Shown here one piece after another: positions 38,110 through 49,885 of a DNA stretch of 64,000 nucleotides (position 1 is its first letter; each line of letters opens with the position of its first letter). This DNA is from Lates calcarifer (taxonomy: Eukaryota > Chordata > Actinopteri > Centropomidae), in contig NC_066837.1 in the NCBI RefSeq assembly GCF_001640805.2, positions 26,846,789-26,910,788 of the forward strand, read 5' to 3'. Both the position numbers and the translations under genes were made by a program. Below the pieces are notes generated by a model. That model did not search any database, was not told the DNA's origin, and worked only from the letters and a program-made list of their open reading frames with translations.

Positions 38110-38475
38110 GTTAGTGGATCACCAGTATCATTAGGATTAATCCTGTGAGGCACATGAATGTTAAGTAAACATTTTTATCAGCTGATGCATTGGATGAAAA
38201 TCCAGATGATCACCATGTCAGCCCAATATTTGGGATGGATCTGCCTTTTTACAAAGTATATGGCCAAGCCAAGTCATTCATCCTCTGATGACCTTACCTG
38301 ACCGTACCAAATTTCATGGCAATGCATCCAATAGTTATCAAGGTAGTGTAAAGTGTAAGTGTAAACCTCATTGTAGTGGTAGATCATTTAGGGGATCACC
38401 AAAGTCTTAAGGATTCATCCTGTGGTGACCATGAATGTCTGTACACGTCACGGCTATGCATCCAAGAGTTGATGA
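38110..38475. repeat. interspersed repeat with two related sub-units
   Basis: GTTAGTGGATCACCAGTATC..GGATTAATCCTGTG..CATGAATG (38110-38160) recurs as GGGGATCACCAAAGTC..GGATTCATCCTGTG..CATGAATG (38391-38436). Between them is ACCAAATTTCATGGCAATGC, ATCCAATAGTTATCAAGG, a motif I associate with a fish interspersed repeat. No ORF. Class uncertain. Confidence 0.6.
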
Positions 38476-40254
38476 GAGAGAGTTCTGGACTAAAATGATA
38501 AAGGTGTTTAAGTTAACACTGTGCCTAACTCAGACATTTTCTCTATCTGCATTGACATTTATATTTTGTCACATCAAGAGCTTCGATTCACTTCTACCTG
38601 TGTCAGTATATTTGAGGCGCTCTCCCATTTAAAGTGCATCACAGATATGATTTGGTGCCGCTTACACTGCTGCTTACATCTCCCTGTGAAAGATATTTAA
38701 AATACGCCTCACAGAGGAGTTTCCTCTCTGCTTTCAAACGTTCTGATGCATTTTTTATGGCACCAGCCATTTAAAGCTCCAAAAATCGCTATGCAGTGTT
38801 AAAAGTATTTTATGTCATCTGCCAGAATTGAGAAGCTATAAAAAAGTGATGCAGTGGTTCATTTAGCCAATAGTTAACATCTTTACTACTGTACATCCAT
38901 TTCACTCTGCGCAAGTCTTCAAATGACACAAGTGTCAAGTCCTGACAAGGCACTGGTGCAGCCAGTGAGTCATATTTCCTCATGTGGACTACACTGAGGC
39001 GGTACAGTGGTAATTTGTGTGCTACCGTAATGTAACATGGCGGTTAAATGGGAGAGGATCTGTATTTCACATTCATCAGCTGGCTGTTTACTGCAGCAGC
39101 TAGCACACTGGCATGCTGTCACTAGTCATATCCTGCCCCTCAGGCTACAGCCTGATCACCTCACTTTTTCTCCCTCAGACAGTCTTACCCCCTCTGTCCC
39201 TCTCTTTCCTCTTCTCCTGAATTCCCCCCTTTTCTTTCTCTGTGTTCCTCCTCCAACTCTGACCCATCTCAACCATATCTCAGAGGATGCAGGCTTCCGA
39301 GACATCTTACCCCTCCCTGTCCTCCTCACCTTCCTCCCCGTCCTGTATGGTGTCCTGCTGTACCCCCTAGCTGTAGTCCTCCATCCTCCTCCTCTCTATC
39401 CTTTTTTGATCTCCCATTTTTAAAGCATGGAACTGGTGAATCCCCTTGGCACTCTGGAGAGGAGACTGGGCTGTAAGAAGGTCCAGGCTTCACTCCCTCT
39501 CACTGCCCCACAACACCCCAAGGGGTTTGCAGGCGCAGGGTTCATGGAAAGTTGGAAACCAAGGTTGTAGGGAGATGATTAAAAAAGACATGAAATGAGG
39601 GGTCATCCTGAGAGGTCAAGTTGTATCTTCTCTGCATAGCTGGAAAGACAGGAGAAAAAGGAAAGAGAGGAGGAAACTGAAATATGGGGACAAAATGATA
39701 AAGCGCAACAGTTGGAGACTATTACCGCTCAGTGTCCCCACGGCTGACACCGAGGGAGAAGAGAAAGACGACAGATTGAAACTGACAGACAAAGGGACAT
39801 TTAGAGGGAGACTCAGTAGAAAAGGCACAGCGGCAGTGATGGAGGCTTGATGCACTGCAGAGGCAACGTGCTAAAGCAAGTAAAAGCCCAAAATTAGGGA
39901 GAGTGAGATGTGTGGAGGAGAAGGAGGTTGCTGCTGACTCAAAGAGAAGCACTACTGGCAGGTTGAGACCCAAACAAACCAACGTCCTGAAATGACTCCT
40001 GAGAAAATGACAGGAGAGAGATGGAGAAGATGGTAAATGAGCAAACAGGCAGGACGAAGAGGGTTTAAAATCACAAGTTTAAATAATGATCTACAATTGG
40101 GGAAACTGTCACCTTTCACTACAAAGGGAATGCTGAGGCTAAGAAGATGAACAAAACCACCTGACAGTTGGAGCAACTTTGTTCATTTGTATTCATGATA
40201 AGAGTGACAGTTGACAGCAATGAAGCTCCAGTGGATGAGGAGAGCCAGCTGCTT

Positions 40255-40363
<109 letters not shown>

Positions 40364-40707
40364 ATTAATGATGTACATTACCTGACACTGGAGGTCATTT
40401 TCCCTCTGCCACCTAGGCACATCCAACAACTGCAGAAGAGGAAAATGATTGGGGCAGGTAGCATGATGCTAATGAGATGATATAGCATTAGCACTGAATG
40501 CTACCACTCTGCTGTAGTAATGAACTTGGATACAAGTGATGAGAGTTTCACCAGAATGAGGTGCATGTGCTGATGGGTGTATTATGTGTGTATTTGTTTA
40601 CTGCATATGGGTGTATGATTTGTGATTATTCCCCAACAACTGTGCCTACAGATTCCATTTTATTTCCAGAAATCTGTTTTCTTATTTGCTTTGTGTGCCT
40701 TTTCCAG

Positions 40708-40826
40708 GTGTGTCCTTCAACAGTGTTTACACTCAGATCTGGAGAGTGCTGCTACATCTCGCCGCAGACCCATTTCCTGAGGTGTCAGATCTGGCCATGA
40801 AGGTCCTTAACAGCATAGCATACAAG
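40708..40826 (+). CDS. rptor: rptor e14: Raptor conserved helical segment within the linker
   Basis: Encodes (G)VSFNSVYTQIWRVLLHLA, then ADPFPEVSDLAMKVLNSIAYK. Two leading bases complete the split Gly codon; the exon ends in phase 0. It is highly conserved and helical, returning to the armadillo-like fold after the serine-rich insertion. Acceptor TTCCAG, donor GTGTGT. Confidence 0.98.
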
Positions 40827-41902
40827 GTGTGTTGTGTTGTAGTCTTTACTGCTGGATCGTGTTTCATGTCTTCACCATACATAAATGTTTAAGGAGCACC
40901 TGAGGTGTTAGAGCTGTTATTAGGCTGTTTTACTGATTTCATGGTTGTTTACAATGTTGAGAATCCAAAATTTGAAGCTTGTTTTTTTTAACTGGTGTCC
41001 TCATTATAAGTCATTTTGAAGATGAGCATCAACTAATTTCCTAGAGTGTAATGTAATGTGGGGGGGGTATAATAGACTTATTTGTCTCTGTATGCGTATG
41101 TCAGTTCCTGTTCACCACATGGTTATGCAGTGAAAAAGATCCATTTCCAGCACACACACACCACACACATCACCCACACACCCCACCCTCCCACTGGCAT
41201 TTTCTTCCTCCAAAAGGCCATTACTTTTGTGCAAATGCAATTAAGGGCCAATGACTCCCTGAGGCTTGGCAGAGCAGAGCAGAGCAGAGCAAAGAAGCAG
41301 CTGTAACTTAAGGAGCCATAATAACCACTGGTCCGCCACCCATCCTAACCCCGAGGCAAAATTTCATATGTTTCCTACCACCAACACCAGTTGTCCCCTC
41401 AGTTACCTTCAGATGAGCAGCATCTCTGCAATGAGACTCCCTACTGGACTGCAATAAAAAACAACAGGACTTGATTTACAATATAATGCAATAGACTTCT
41501 CCTCTGCCAGCTAATGCACTGCGTTGTCTGTGTGGCACTGCAACACACTTGTGTAGTATTAGTTTCTCTGTACCTGCAGACCTGAAGTCACCCAAGCAAA
41601 GAGTGGTGTCATATTTATAAAAATTAGCAGTCTGACAGCCAGCATATGGGAAGAAACAGATTTTCAGCCACAGTATTATCTCGAGGCTGACAACTGAAAC
41701 AGACACACACTTTAATCAGGCACTGCACCTGCCCCAGACCTTCTGTATTGTCCTCACTTGTCTGTCATTTGTGAAGGGTGTGACTCTTAGAAAAGGTGAC
41801 ACTTGATTCAGCTATGTTGAAAGCAATTTTCAATTTTCAATTTTCAAATGCTGTGTCACTTTATTGGTCAGCATTTAGAGACTTGAAAGTCTCACAGCTG
41901 AC

Positions 41903-42261
41903 TTCCATCCATCAATTATCTATGCCACTTGTCCTTAAGGGTTGCAAGGGGCTGGAGCCTATCCCAGCTGACACTGGCCGAGAGGCTGGGTAGGGTACAC
42001 CCTGTACAGATCGCCAGTCCATCACAGGGCTGACATATAGAGACAAACAACCATTCACACTCACACCTGTGGGCAGTTTAGAGTCACCAATTAACCTGCA
42101 TGTCTTCGGACTGTGGGAGGAAGCCAGAGTACCCAGAGAGTACCCAGGCAGGAGAGAACATGCAAACTCCACACAGAAAAGCCCTGGGCAGACCAGAGTT
42201 TGAACCCAGAACATTCTTGCTGTGGGGCGACAGTGCTAACCACTGCACCACTGTCCTGCCC
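41903..42261 (-). mobile_element. tRNA-headed SINE, minus strand, near complete
   Basis: On the minus strand it starts with a tRNA-like head: A-box-like TGGTGCAGTGGTTAGCAC, then CTGTCGCCCCACAGCAAG, B-box-like GGTTCAAACTC. A body follows with AAACTCCACACAGA read in reverse, CTTCCTCCCACAGTC and GATGGACTGGCGATC, and a GATGGATGG tail. About 360 bp. The layout fits a tRNA-derived SINE widespread in fish; I do not name the family. It carries several small indels. Confidence 0.75.
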
Positions 42262-42289
42262 ACTCACATCTGACTTCTCTGACTCTCTT

Positions 42290-42625
42290 ATTAAGACTTG
42301 TGACTTGTCTTGGACTTGGCTTGATTTAGTTTACTTTTTTGATTAGCTTGATACTTGACTTGAATTTTTTGCGCTCCTCCTGACTGATTTTGCATTTGAC
42401 TTGGACTTGTCTCAACTGACTAGATACTTGTCTTGACCTGTACTGATCTCGACTTACTAGAGACTTCGTTTTAACTTTATTGACGTGAGCGTTAACTTGA
42501 ATTTATCTTGATTGACTTGATAGTTAACTTGGGTTTCTCTCAGTGGACTAGATACTTGGCTTGAACTTGACATGAGACATGGACTGATTGAAGACTTGAT
42601 TCAGACTTATCTTGATGACTTTAAA
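42290..42625. repeat. degenerate ACTTG-rich array
   Basis: Dozens of variants of GACTTG, GGACTTGGCTTGA, CTTGACTTGA and TAGATACTTG(T/G)CTTGA follow one another for about 330 bp right after the SINE. The period is not constant, suggesting an old diverged minisatellite. No coding sense in any frame. Confidence 0.8.
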
Positions 42626-43267
42626 CCTATTTTCATTTACATATACTAATATGTGATGAAACGTGGAACTAATTAACAGTGTAACAAAGATGTACACAAT
42701 ACACCATGTTAATGTTGCACATAAAGTAATATACTGGCATGAAAATAGTGATAAAGGATTAAGCTCTGCCTGTGTTGTTTGTACACCTGGGGGGAAAAAG
42801 AACAGTCTGACATTTAAAAAGAATGACAATCTAAACTCCTTTTAAATGCCTTATTTTCTAAAGTTAATGAGTTATCATAGATGGAGTCTGCATTCTTTTT
42901 TTTTTTTTTCATGCCGAAAGCTTTTGAGAGACAGCTTAATCAGAGAACATTCATTCCAGGTTCACAAGTGTTAACATTAGCCTAACTGGGAATTCAGCTC
43001 TTTTAATTAGGATTTTAAATGTCAAATGTTATTGATTTGTAACAAAGAGAACAAGGTCAGCAGCTAATTAAAATTTACTTGCTTCTCTGATGATGAACGC
43101 TTTAAATGCTTTTATTAGTCCCCTCTTCCTGCATGAAGCTGGGATGAAAGTCATTGGTCTTTTTTTTATTGTGTTATTGTAGTGTGTCCAGTCTTTTGAC
43201 TATAACCTGCAGTTTGACTAGTAAAGCTGCTTGAAGAAGTTTTCACCTGACAAGGGGTCTGATTTCC

Positions 43268-43294
43268 AAAAAAAAAAAAAAAAAAAAAAAAAAC
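43268..43294. repeat. poly(A) run
   Basis: About 26 consecutive As on the + strand. There is no recognisable retroelement body directly upstream, so it may be simple sequence. Confidence 0.85.
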
Positions 43295-45221
43295 ACCCTT
43301 TACTATGAGCAGAGTCCATTGCTTTTTCAGTGGACTCTAGGAAGGCTCTACTCTCCTTCTCACTTAAATGAGTTAAGAGCAGAGATTATGACTTGTCAGG
43401 CCAAAATCATCCAGTTTCCTGTTTCACCCGATGGAGCAGATAAATCTTTTCACACACTTACCCCATGACACACCTCTCCAACCACATCTTCCCTCCATCT
43501 ACCACCGTCTCCGCCTTGGCCTAACCCTCTCTTCTTTACCGCTTCCATGTCATCTTCATACATCAAGGCAGTGCTTTCTCCACCAGCTGAACATTTTAGT
43601 TTCTCCTTCAATAATTAAACAGGACCATTCAGAGGCTTTTCTGAGCCGTCATCAGTTTTCACGCCCGTATCCTGCCAGTGTGTACACGCACTAATTTGTT
43701 TGCTCAGTTGACTCACTTTCCAGCCAATTAATGATGGAGGAAGTGAAGGAAAGCGGGTTGAAACAGGAGAGCAAGCTGTTTCCCAGCGTGGAGCGGAGCA
43801 GCTGGTAGAAACGATTACCCCCATTTCCCGGAGTTTTGCATATCACATTTTCTGGAAAGCTCGTCAGCAGATAAGGCATGTGGCCTCCTGCATTAGCGCG
43901 ATGTTTGTTTACCACATGTTGACGATCAGCAAACGTTGATGAATAATCCATGAACTTGTTGCATAATTGAGCTGTTTTTAACGATGAGCTTTCAACTTTC
44001 TCGCACATTCATACCAGCATCTGGTAAAAGGTATCTAGTGTGATCTCTGTTGACCCAGGGTAGTAAAACACATTTGGTGGAATTTTGTGACCTGCAACAC
44101 TAAATACATTGTTGTTAATGGACACACACACTGACTTTGAGGGAATAAACCTGTGACCTTTTATTGCAGGACAGGCTTGATAACCTCTTATCCTCCCTAC
44201 TGCCTCATTTTTTAAAGATCCTTTTGTATCTGCTTTTACGAGTCTATAGCTGCACTTTGCCACAACCCCTTTCTAACTCAAAAGATCTTCAACAGGATTA
44301 ATGCTGTAGTGTCACACTCAGTTTTTCCATTATAAATGTCTAGTTTCTCTGCATGGACTCTGCTGCCTTCACACACACACCTGTCAACTTCATATGTTCA
44401 CCTCCCACTTTGTCAGAAATAACTATATCCTTCAGTTATTTATCTTATTTTTTTATGTCCTTCTCATCATATTGATCTTGTGCTTGAGTAGAAAAGGTAC
44501 TTAGATCAGTGACAGAGCTATTTCCATGATAACCCTCTCAGCTCATTTTACTGCTGTTTGTTTCCAATTGCCTCTTAATGAAGCGCTAGCAGCTAACCTT
44601 AGTAACTGATGCCATATCACCATCTCAAATGCAGTAGATTGTATGTGTGTAAACTTTGCATTAAAAAACTTTTCTCCCTCCCTCTCAGCCTTTTAGGCTC
44701 ACACCACAAACAAAAGATACTTGCTGCAATTTTGTTCTATTAGCATAGAAATCAAATTCAAGGCAATCCCAGGTAGTAAAATGTGTTTGCTCGTGTTAAC
44801 TAGATTTACCCTGCACAGAGTTTTCTCTCCACCTGGCATGAGTAAACAACAACTCTGCTATTCATCAGTGATGCTTTGCCTCTATTGCCTTTATTAGGTT
44901 TACCCCTCCCTTGTGAGCAGCCATTAGACAACTCACAATGAAGAGGTTATATTACCTGCTCCACTTAATGAGATAAAGTTCTGGAAATTTCGTCAAACTT
45001 TGTAAAGTGCTGCACTTTTATGTTACAACAGGACGAGTGCACTGATTTTAGCTATTGCCTCTAGTCAGGATCTGTACTCAAGTTTGTCTCTGAAATATCT
45101 GAATACCCCATACACCATACACCCCATACACGTCCACATTTTAACCACATAACTCCTCCAAGTTCCAGTGGACTTATTAGATTAAACAATGGTGAACTTA
45201 ACCCACTTTCTTTCTCCACAG

Positions 45222-45325
45222 GCGACGATGAACGCTCGGCCTCAGAGGATCCTGGACTCTGGATCTCTCACCCAGTCGGCTCCAGCCAGTCCCACCAGCA
45301 AGGGCACACACATTCACCAGGCTGG
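45222..45325 (+). CDS. rptor: rptor e15: linker with S863 region
   Basis: Encodes 34 codons plus two bases, ATMNARPQRILDSGSLTQSA then PASPTSKGTHIHQAG. APASP matches the mTOR/MAPK-responsive site S863 of human Raptor (Ser at 45288-45290), with the S859 equivalent four residues before. Acceptor CCACAG, donor GTGAGG after a split Gly codon. Disordered, regulatory. Confidence 0.97.
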
Positions 45326-45748
45326 GTGAGGGAATATGTCTCTCACACACACACACACACACACACGTGAATATTCATATATACAGAAATCTCAGTCACA
45401 GTAAAACCCCAAAACATGTGCTTCACACTTACAGCTCACTCAGCTTTCTAGCAAGATACACAATTTCTCTTAGTGAAGTACATTTCACTGCTTAGTGCAT
45501 AATATGGATGATACATAAACAAGATCAAAAATATAAAGATAATGAGACAAAAGCATTGAACAAAATCCATATCAGCACAGTAAATTGTGCAGATGTGAAT
45601 CAAGAGCAAAAAGATTATAGTGATAATAAGATTCCTAAGAAAAGTGAAAAATCAAATACATCTCTTGATCTTATGCATCAAGCACGCATGCCACACAAAA
45701 ATAATATTTGAGATTAAATAAATGTCTAAGCTCTGCCTCTTTTTCTTA

Positions 45749-45779
<31 letters not shown>

Positions 45780-45796
45780 GTTTTCTGTTCCTTTAG
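45326..45796 (+). other. rptor: rptor intron between e15 and e16
   Basis: 471 bp. CA tract at 45340-45366 close to the e15 donor and an (ATT)n repeat at 45750-45779 just before the acceptor. The 67-codon frame at 45508-45711 is lysine/asparagine-rich intronic sequence. Confidence 0.88.
45750..45779. repeat. (ATT)n trinucleotide repeat
   Basis: About ten ATT units ending 17 bp upstream of e16, just before a short TTGTTTTCTGTTCCTTTAG acceptor tract. Confidence 0.95.
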
Positions 45797-45974
45797 TGGG
45801 TCTCCTCCCATGCCCAGCACCAGCAGCTCCAGTTTGACAAATGAGGTGCCCAAACCCCCCACCAGAGAGCAACCAGCCACACGCCCACCATACACCCCAA
45901 CACTGGGAGGACAAGCACCCCACTCCCACCAATTCCCCCGCACCCGCAAGATGTTCGACAAGGGACCAGAGCAG
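45797..45974 (+). CDS. rptor: rptor e16: Pro/Ser-rich linker, end of regulatory region
   Basis: Encodes (G)GSPPMPSTSSSSLTNEV, then a proline-rich PKPPTREQPATRPPYTPT and LGGQAPHSHQFPRTRKMF DKGPEQ. The first base completes a Gly codon; the exon ends in phase 0. GGSPP matches human S877. The centre (PKPPTREQPATRPPY) is the least conserved stretch of the whole window against human Raptor, while HSHQFPRTRKMFDKGPEQ is nearly invariant. Acceptor CTTTAG, donor GTAAAG. Confidence 0.97.
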
Positions 45975-46134
45975 GTAAAGGAATATCCAGCTGAATGAGT
46001 GTGTGCAGCTTTGTTAGTGTGTGGATATAATAACAAGATATAATAATATACCGCGCTTTTAACTTGAAATTGGCTAGAATAAAATTTGCGTATTTTCTGT
46101 TTTATCCACTTTAAGTCTTTGATTCACTACATTT

Positions 46135-46139
<5 letters not shown>

Positions 46140-46170
<31 letters not shown>

Positions 46171-46230
46171 TACGTACGTACGTGTACACCTACATACGTG
46201 TGTGTGTGTGTGTGTGTGTGTACGTGTACA
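46140..46230. repeat. (GT)n(ACGT)n(GT)n compound repeat abutting e17 acceptor
   Basis: TG repeat, then TACGTACGTACGTACGTG, CACCTACATACG and another TG repeat. It runs to within about 10 bases of the e17 acceptor (TGTACAG). The whole 257-bp intron (45975-46231) is therefore largely repeat near its 3' end, with no proper pyrimidine tract. Confidence 0.93.
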
Positions 46231-46231
46231 G

Positions 46232-46342
46232 GCAGCTGAGGACGGTGATGAGCCAGGTGGTCACAGGAACTACATCAGTCCTGCCCTCCAGACAGGCCTA
46301 TGTGATTGGAGTGCAAAGTATTTCGCTCAGCCTGTCATGAAG
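46232..46342 (+). CDS. rptor: rptor e17: conserved segment before the WD40 propeller
   Basis: Encodes 37 codons, AAEDGDEPGGHRNYISPALQ, then TGLCDWSAKYFAQPVMK. Phase 0 at both ends. CDWSA.YFAQPVMK is a Raptor hallmark. The N-terminal ten residues are acidic and variable. The acceptor is preceded by TG/TACG repeats instead of a pyrimidine tract; donor GTAGAG. Despite the odd acceptor the peptide continues e16 correctly. Confidence 0.95.
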
Positions 46343-47764
46343 GTAGAGTCCCCCACAGCTTTGTCTCTCCTCTCTTTTCCATGTATTATTCCATTTTACC
46401 ACATTCACCTGCCAGTCAGTTACAAGATTGTGCTTCACAGTGATATCGGAGCAGACATAAAGCATCATGTCAAATGAATTGCTGCTTTGATAAAATGCAA
46501 GTAAAATGTTGAATTAAAAAAGAAAAAGAGTAAATCCATCTTTTTTTAATCAATAATTTAAAAACAACATTTTCATGTTATTCCTTTGCTGTGCAATCTA
46601 GTTCTTGAACAGTAGCTTAAAGTGGTTGCTTAGCAACAAAGAGGCCCTGATACTGTATCACAGGTAATTTTCAATTTTCTCATAAATATTAATGTGAAGT
46701 GGGAGGTCATAGGTGCACTTTTGTCATGCATTTTACAAAGGCCTCAGTTGTGACTGAGCCATCTGAGGACATGAACTTTGTGTTACTGAGTTTCTTTAAA
46801 AAAAATAATGACATCCTATGGAACAGCAGGGAAGGGACCAATCATAGAGTGAGAAAGTACCTGCTGCTTGTACTTCTGAATAATTGAGTTCTCAAAGCTC
46901 CATAACATCCTCTTGAGTGAAATTTAAGATTTAAAGAAGCACTTCTTACCAGGCACAGTAGTTGGTGCCAAATTTGATAATATTAAATCAAGCTTCCATC
47001 TGTTTAAACACTCTAAACAAGCCAACCTGTCTTGGAAAAAAAAGAAGTTAAAACAAATTGTGTCAGCACATTTTGTCAGAGTTAAACAAAAAAGGAAGGA
47101 ATCATTAAAAAATAGACAAGCATGGAGGTCAAATAGAGGAGAAAAGAGAAACTTTGTGGAGTGGAGAGAGAAAGATAAGCAAGAAAAGTATTAGATATTG
47201 ATGTGTGCATGAGAAAAAGTGGCTGGAACAGAAAGAGAATGAAAAAAAGTAGAGTTTTGTCAAATAAAATATTTACAATACAGACGTTTAGGGCAGAAAC
47301 AGAGGGAAGGTTTGTGTGTGAAGGAGAGGGAGAGTGCACCAAGAAAAAGTAAGAGATGATGAAAGTAAAATATTTAAAAAAGGAGAACAGACATTGAGGG
47401 GCAGATAGAGGTGGAAGAAGAATGTGGGAGAAGAGGAAAAACAGAGTAGTTGAAAGTGAAGTAAAATTCAGCAAAAAGAGCACAGTGGTGGGATAAACAG
47501 GAAAGGAGCCAGAAGAGGCAACAAAAGGTGACGAAAAGCAGGGAGATGATTGGATGGGAAAAGTGAGTGAAAGAGCAGGCAGAGGAGGAGGACGAGAAGG
47601 AGGAGGAGAGGGGTTTTGCCGTAGCGCAAATCAGAATGCTGTGTTGGCAAAATTTTGAGTGCTGCCATAAAACTCCACTCCATTACAAAGCTCTCTGTGT
47701 GTGTGAGTGTGCCTCAAAAGTCTGCACACAGGTTATCATATCACTGTGTCAGCAGCATGAGAGC

Positions 47765-47793
47765 TGTGTGTGCGTGTGTGTGTTGTGTGTGTG

Positions 47794-47870
<77 letters not shown>
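47765..47870. repeat. (GT)n microsatellite, about 50 units
   Basis: Longest dinucleotide tract in the window, interrupted early by two TTG steps. It produces spurious Cys/Val-rich frames. Confidence 0.98.
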
Positions 47871-47871
<1 letters not shown>

Positions 47872-48678
47872 CTCCATCTAGAATTTTAGGGGAGCAAGGA
47901 CATTGAAGGCTCTCGTCATGTTAGGGAGACACTGCTGAAAAAGATTTCCACTACTGCTTTAAGAGTGTGTGAGAGAGGGAGCAGGGGTCACACACAGCCA
48001 AGGGAAGTAGGGGTGTTGATACAAATATACCTCAGTGCACTGAGAACACCCCAAGAGGAAGCAACCCGACCTCTCAGTCCCAGTTATCCATGATATCTTT
48101 TTAAAATCATCATTATTACTTAAATGATTATTGTTATTTCTTTCCAGAGCTTTCCAGATGTATAGGATATAGGAAGTTTCATGGAATGAACTATATCATT
48201 CAGCTCTAATTATTGATCAGTTGCAGTCTTAGTGTTCATTGGGCACAATTTCAATTAATTGCTTGTATAACAGATTGTCTTAGTTGATGTAAACATTAAG
48301 AAATGTGAAGGTCTTCTAGAGACAACCAAGCACTTCAGCATATACCATATGAATAATGAATTAATGGTATAAATGGAGTAATTCTGTAGTACTATTCAGT
48401 TGTCATGACAGTGTGACAATGCGCCAGCATACATATGTCAGAACTTTAAAAATGAAGCAGCTAAATGGAATTGGGTCATTATTCATTTTATTATTGACCC
48501 CTGTGCTTTTTCTACCTGCTTTTAAACTCCAACACACACCACACAAAGAAATAGAAAATTGCAAATCATGAAATAAAGTGCTGCTAGGAAATCTTAATGC
48601 TACAGTATAGATAGATATTTTAGATATTCTGTGCCTCCAGTGGCAACACTGCTCTGAACAGTCAAAAACAAATGGTTT

Positions 48679-48915
48679 TCAAAGTTTGGTGTGGAGGAAC
48701 ATGATTGGTCTGCACAGAGCCCTAACTTCAGACACATCCAACACAAGGTCTTTTTGCCAAATTCCAGTACCCAACCTCAAAATGCCACGGAAAGTCCTCT
48801 CAGAAGAGTGGAGGCTGTTACAGCAGTATATTTATCTCCATGTTTTGGAATGAGATGAGTAACCATCACATACATATTCATGTTCAGGTGTCCACTTACT
48901 TATGGCCATATAGTT
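48679..48915 (+). mobile_element. Tc1-like transposon, 3' fragment
   Basis: AAGTTTGGTGTGGAGGAACA, then TGGTCTGCACAGAGCCCTAA and, 3', GTGTCCACTTACTTATGGCC followed by ATATAGT resemble the 3' coding end and terminal sequence of a Tc1-like element (GLxRAL, then end of transposase, then inverted repeat). The 5' part is missing and the frame is broken. A different family from the element at 14019. Confidence 0.65.
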
Positions 48916-48983
48916 TACTAGTAATTCTGCTGTATGCCCACAGTGTGAAGAGTTCTGTGGAGAAAGTATGCAGAAGTCTCACC

Positions 48984-49005
48984 TTCTCTCTCTCTCTCTC
49001 TCTCG

Positions 49006-49050
<45 letters not shown>
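48984..49050. repeat. (TC)n(AC)n compound microsatellite
   Basis: TC repeat with one GC interruption followed by an AC repeat. Confidence 0.97.
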
Positions 49051-49052
<2 letters not shown>

Positions 49053-49885
49053 TTTTACCTCAGTGTCTCATTATATGCTACATTAGTAGCTGGCACAGTG
49101 TAGGACCACCACCCCAGGAACCACACACACACAAACATGCACTCTCTCTGTCCCTCTCTCTCAGCTGTGGGAATATGTCAAACTCTGTCTGACTGCTAAA
49201 TCTGCCTCCTCCAGGGCTCATACAGGAGCATAATGCTCTAGAGATGCTTTATGTGATATACAGATAAACCTGACTTACAATACTTGTATAGTCACCTGGC
49301 ACTGTAGCTGTGTGTGTGAGCGTGTGAGCGTGTGTGTGTGTGTCAGGCTTTTTAGAATTCAGTGGGCATGGTAGGCCTTGCTGTAGAAATGTGCTTAATA
49401 AGCACATCCTGGCAATGAGCAAGTAGACACACATACTATTACAGTTTTCCTCTGTTGCTTATGTTCTGCTGTTTATTTATGTATCTATCAAATATGCATG
49501 ATAATAGCAAAGTCTAAGTTTTTAATTTACAACTTTAATACTTGTAGCAAAAAATTGACGAGTCCACTTTATATTACATTCTGCATATTTAATGTCATGT
49601 TTAAAAAGGGAATCAGTCTGTTCTCTTAAAATAAAGCCAGCATAAAATTAGTGGGGGCCATTATGTTACATAAGACTTAATAACACTTTTCATATTGTCG
49701 CTCTGCTCAAAAGACATTATTGCCTAAAGTGAACCTGACACCCTGACTCATTATCTGCACATGAGCTTCACTAAACATTCTATCTGGCAAAATAATCCAG
49801 ACCTGTAAAAGTTGAACATTTTTATATTGTCAATGAGCACTATAGTTTCAAGTGGAACATACTATGACCTGAAAATCAGGGTCTT

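Larger units (their letters stand above)
40827..45221 (+). other. rptor: rptor intron between e14 and e15
   Basis: 4.4 kb. Holds a GCAGA tandem (41268-41290), a near-complete minus-strand SINE (41903-42261), an ACTTG-rich degenerate array (42290-42625) and poly(A) at 43268-43294. AT-rich blocks at 42960-43150 and 43700-44000 have many ATTA/TAAT cores and could be conserved non-coding elements. No extra gene. Confidence 0.85.

Noticed and set aside
39037..39423. 128-codon + strand frame in the e13-e14 intron
   Set aside because: Leu/Pro/Ser-rich output of a pyrimidine-rich stretch; no family likeness, and it is not needed to join e13 to e14.
42205..42250. tRNA-like A/B box sequence considered as a tRNA gene
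   Set aside because: It is the head of a SINE; it does not fold as a full cloverleaf and continues directly into the SINE body.
46228..46236. ACAGGCAG at the e17 start considered as a tandem (NAGNAG) acceptor
   Set aside because: The two AGs are 4 nt apart, so using the second would shift the frame.
47082..47483. 133-codon minus-strand frame
   Set aside because: Complement of a GAAA-rich purine block, giving a Phe/Leu/Ser low-complexity product.
47567..47906. Cys/Val repeat frames
   Set aside because: Translations of the (GT)n microsatellite. The same applies to the CA/GT frames near 646, 13426, 17701, 21134, 22070, 22597, 28782, 40168, 46086 and 48840.
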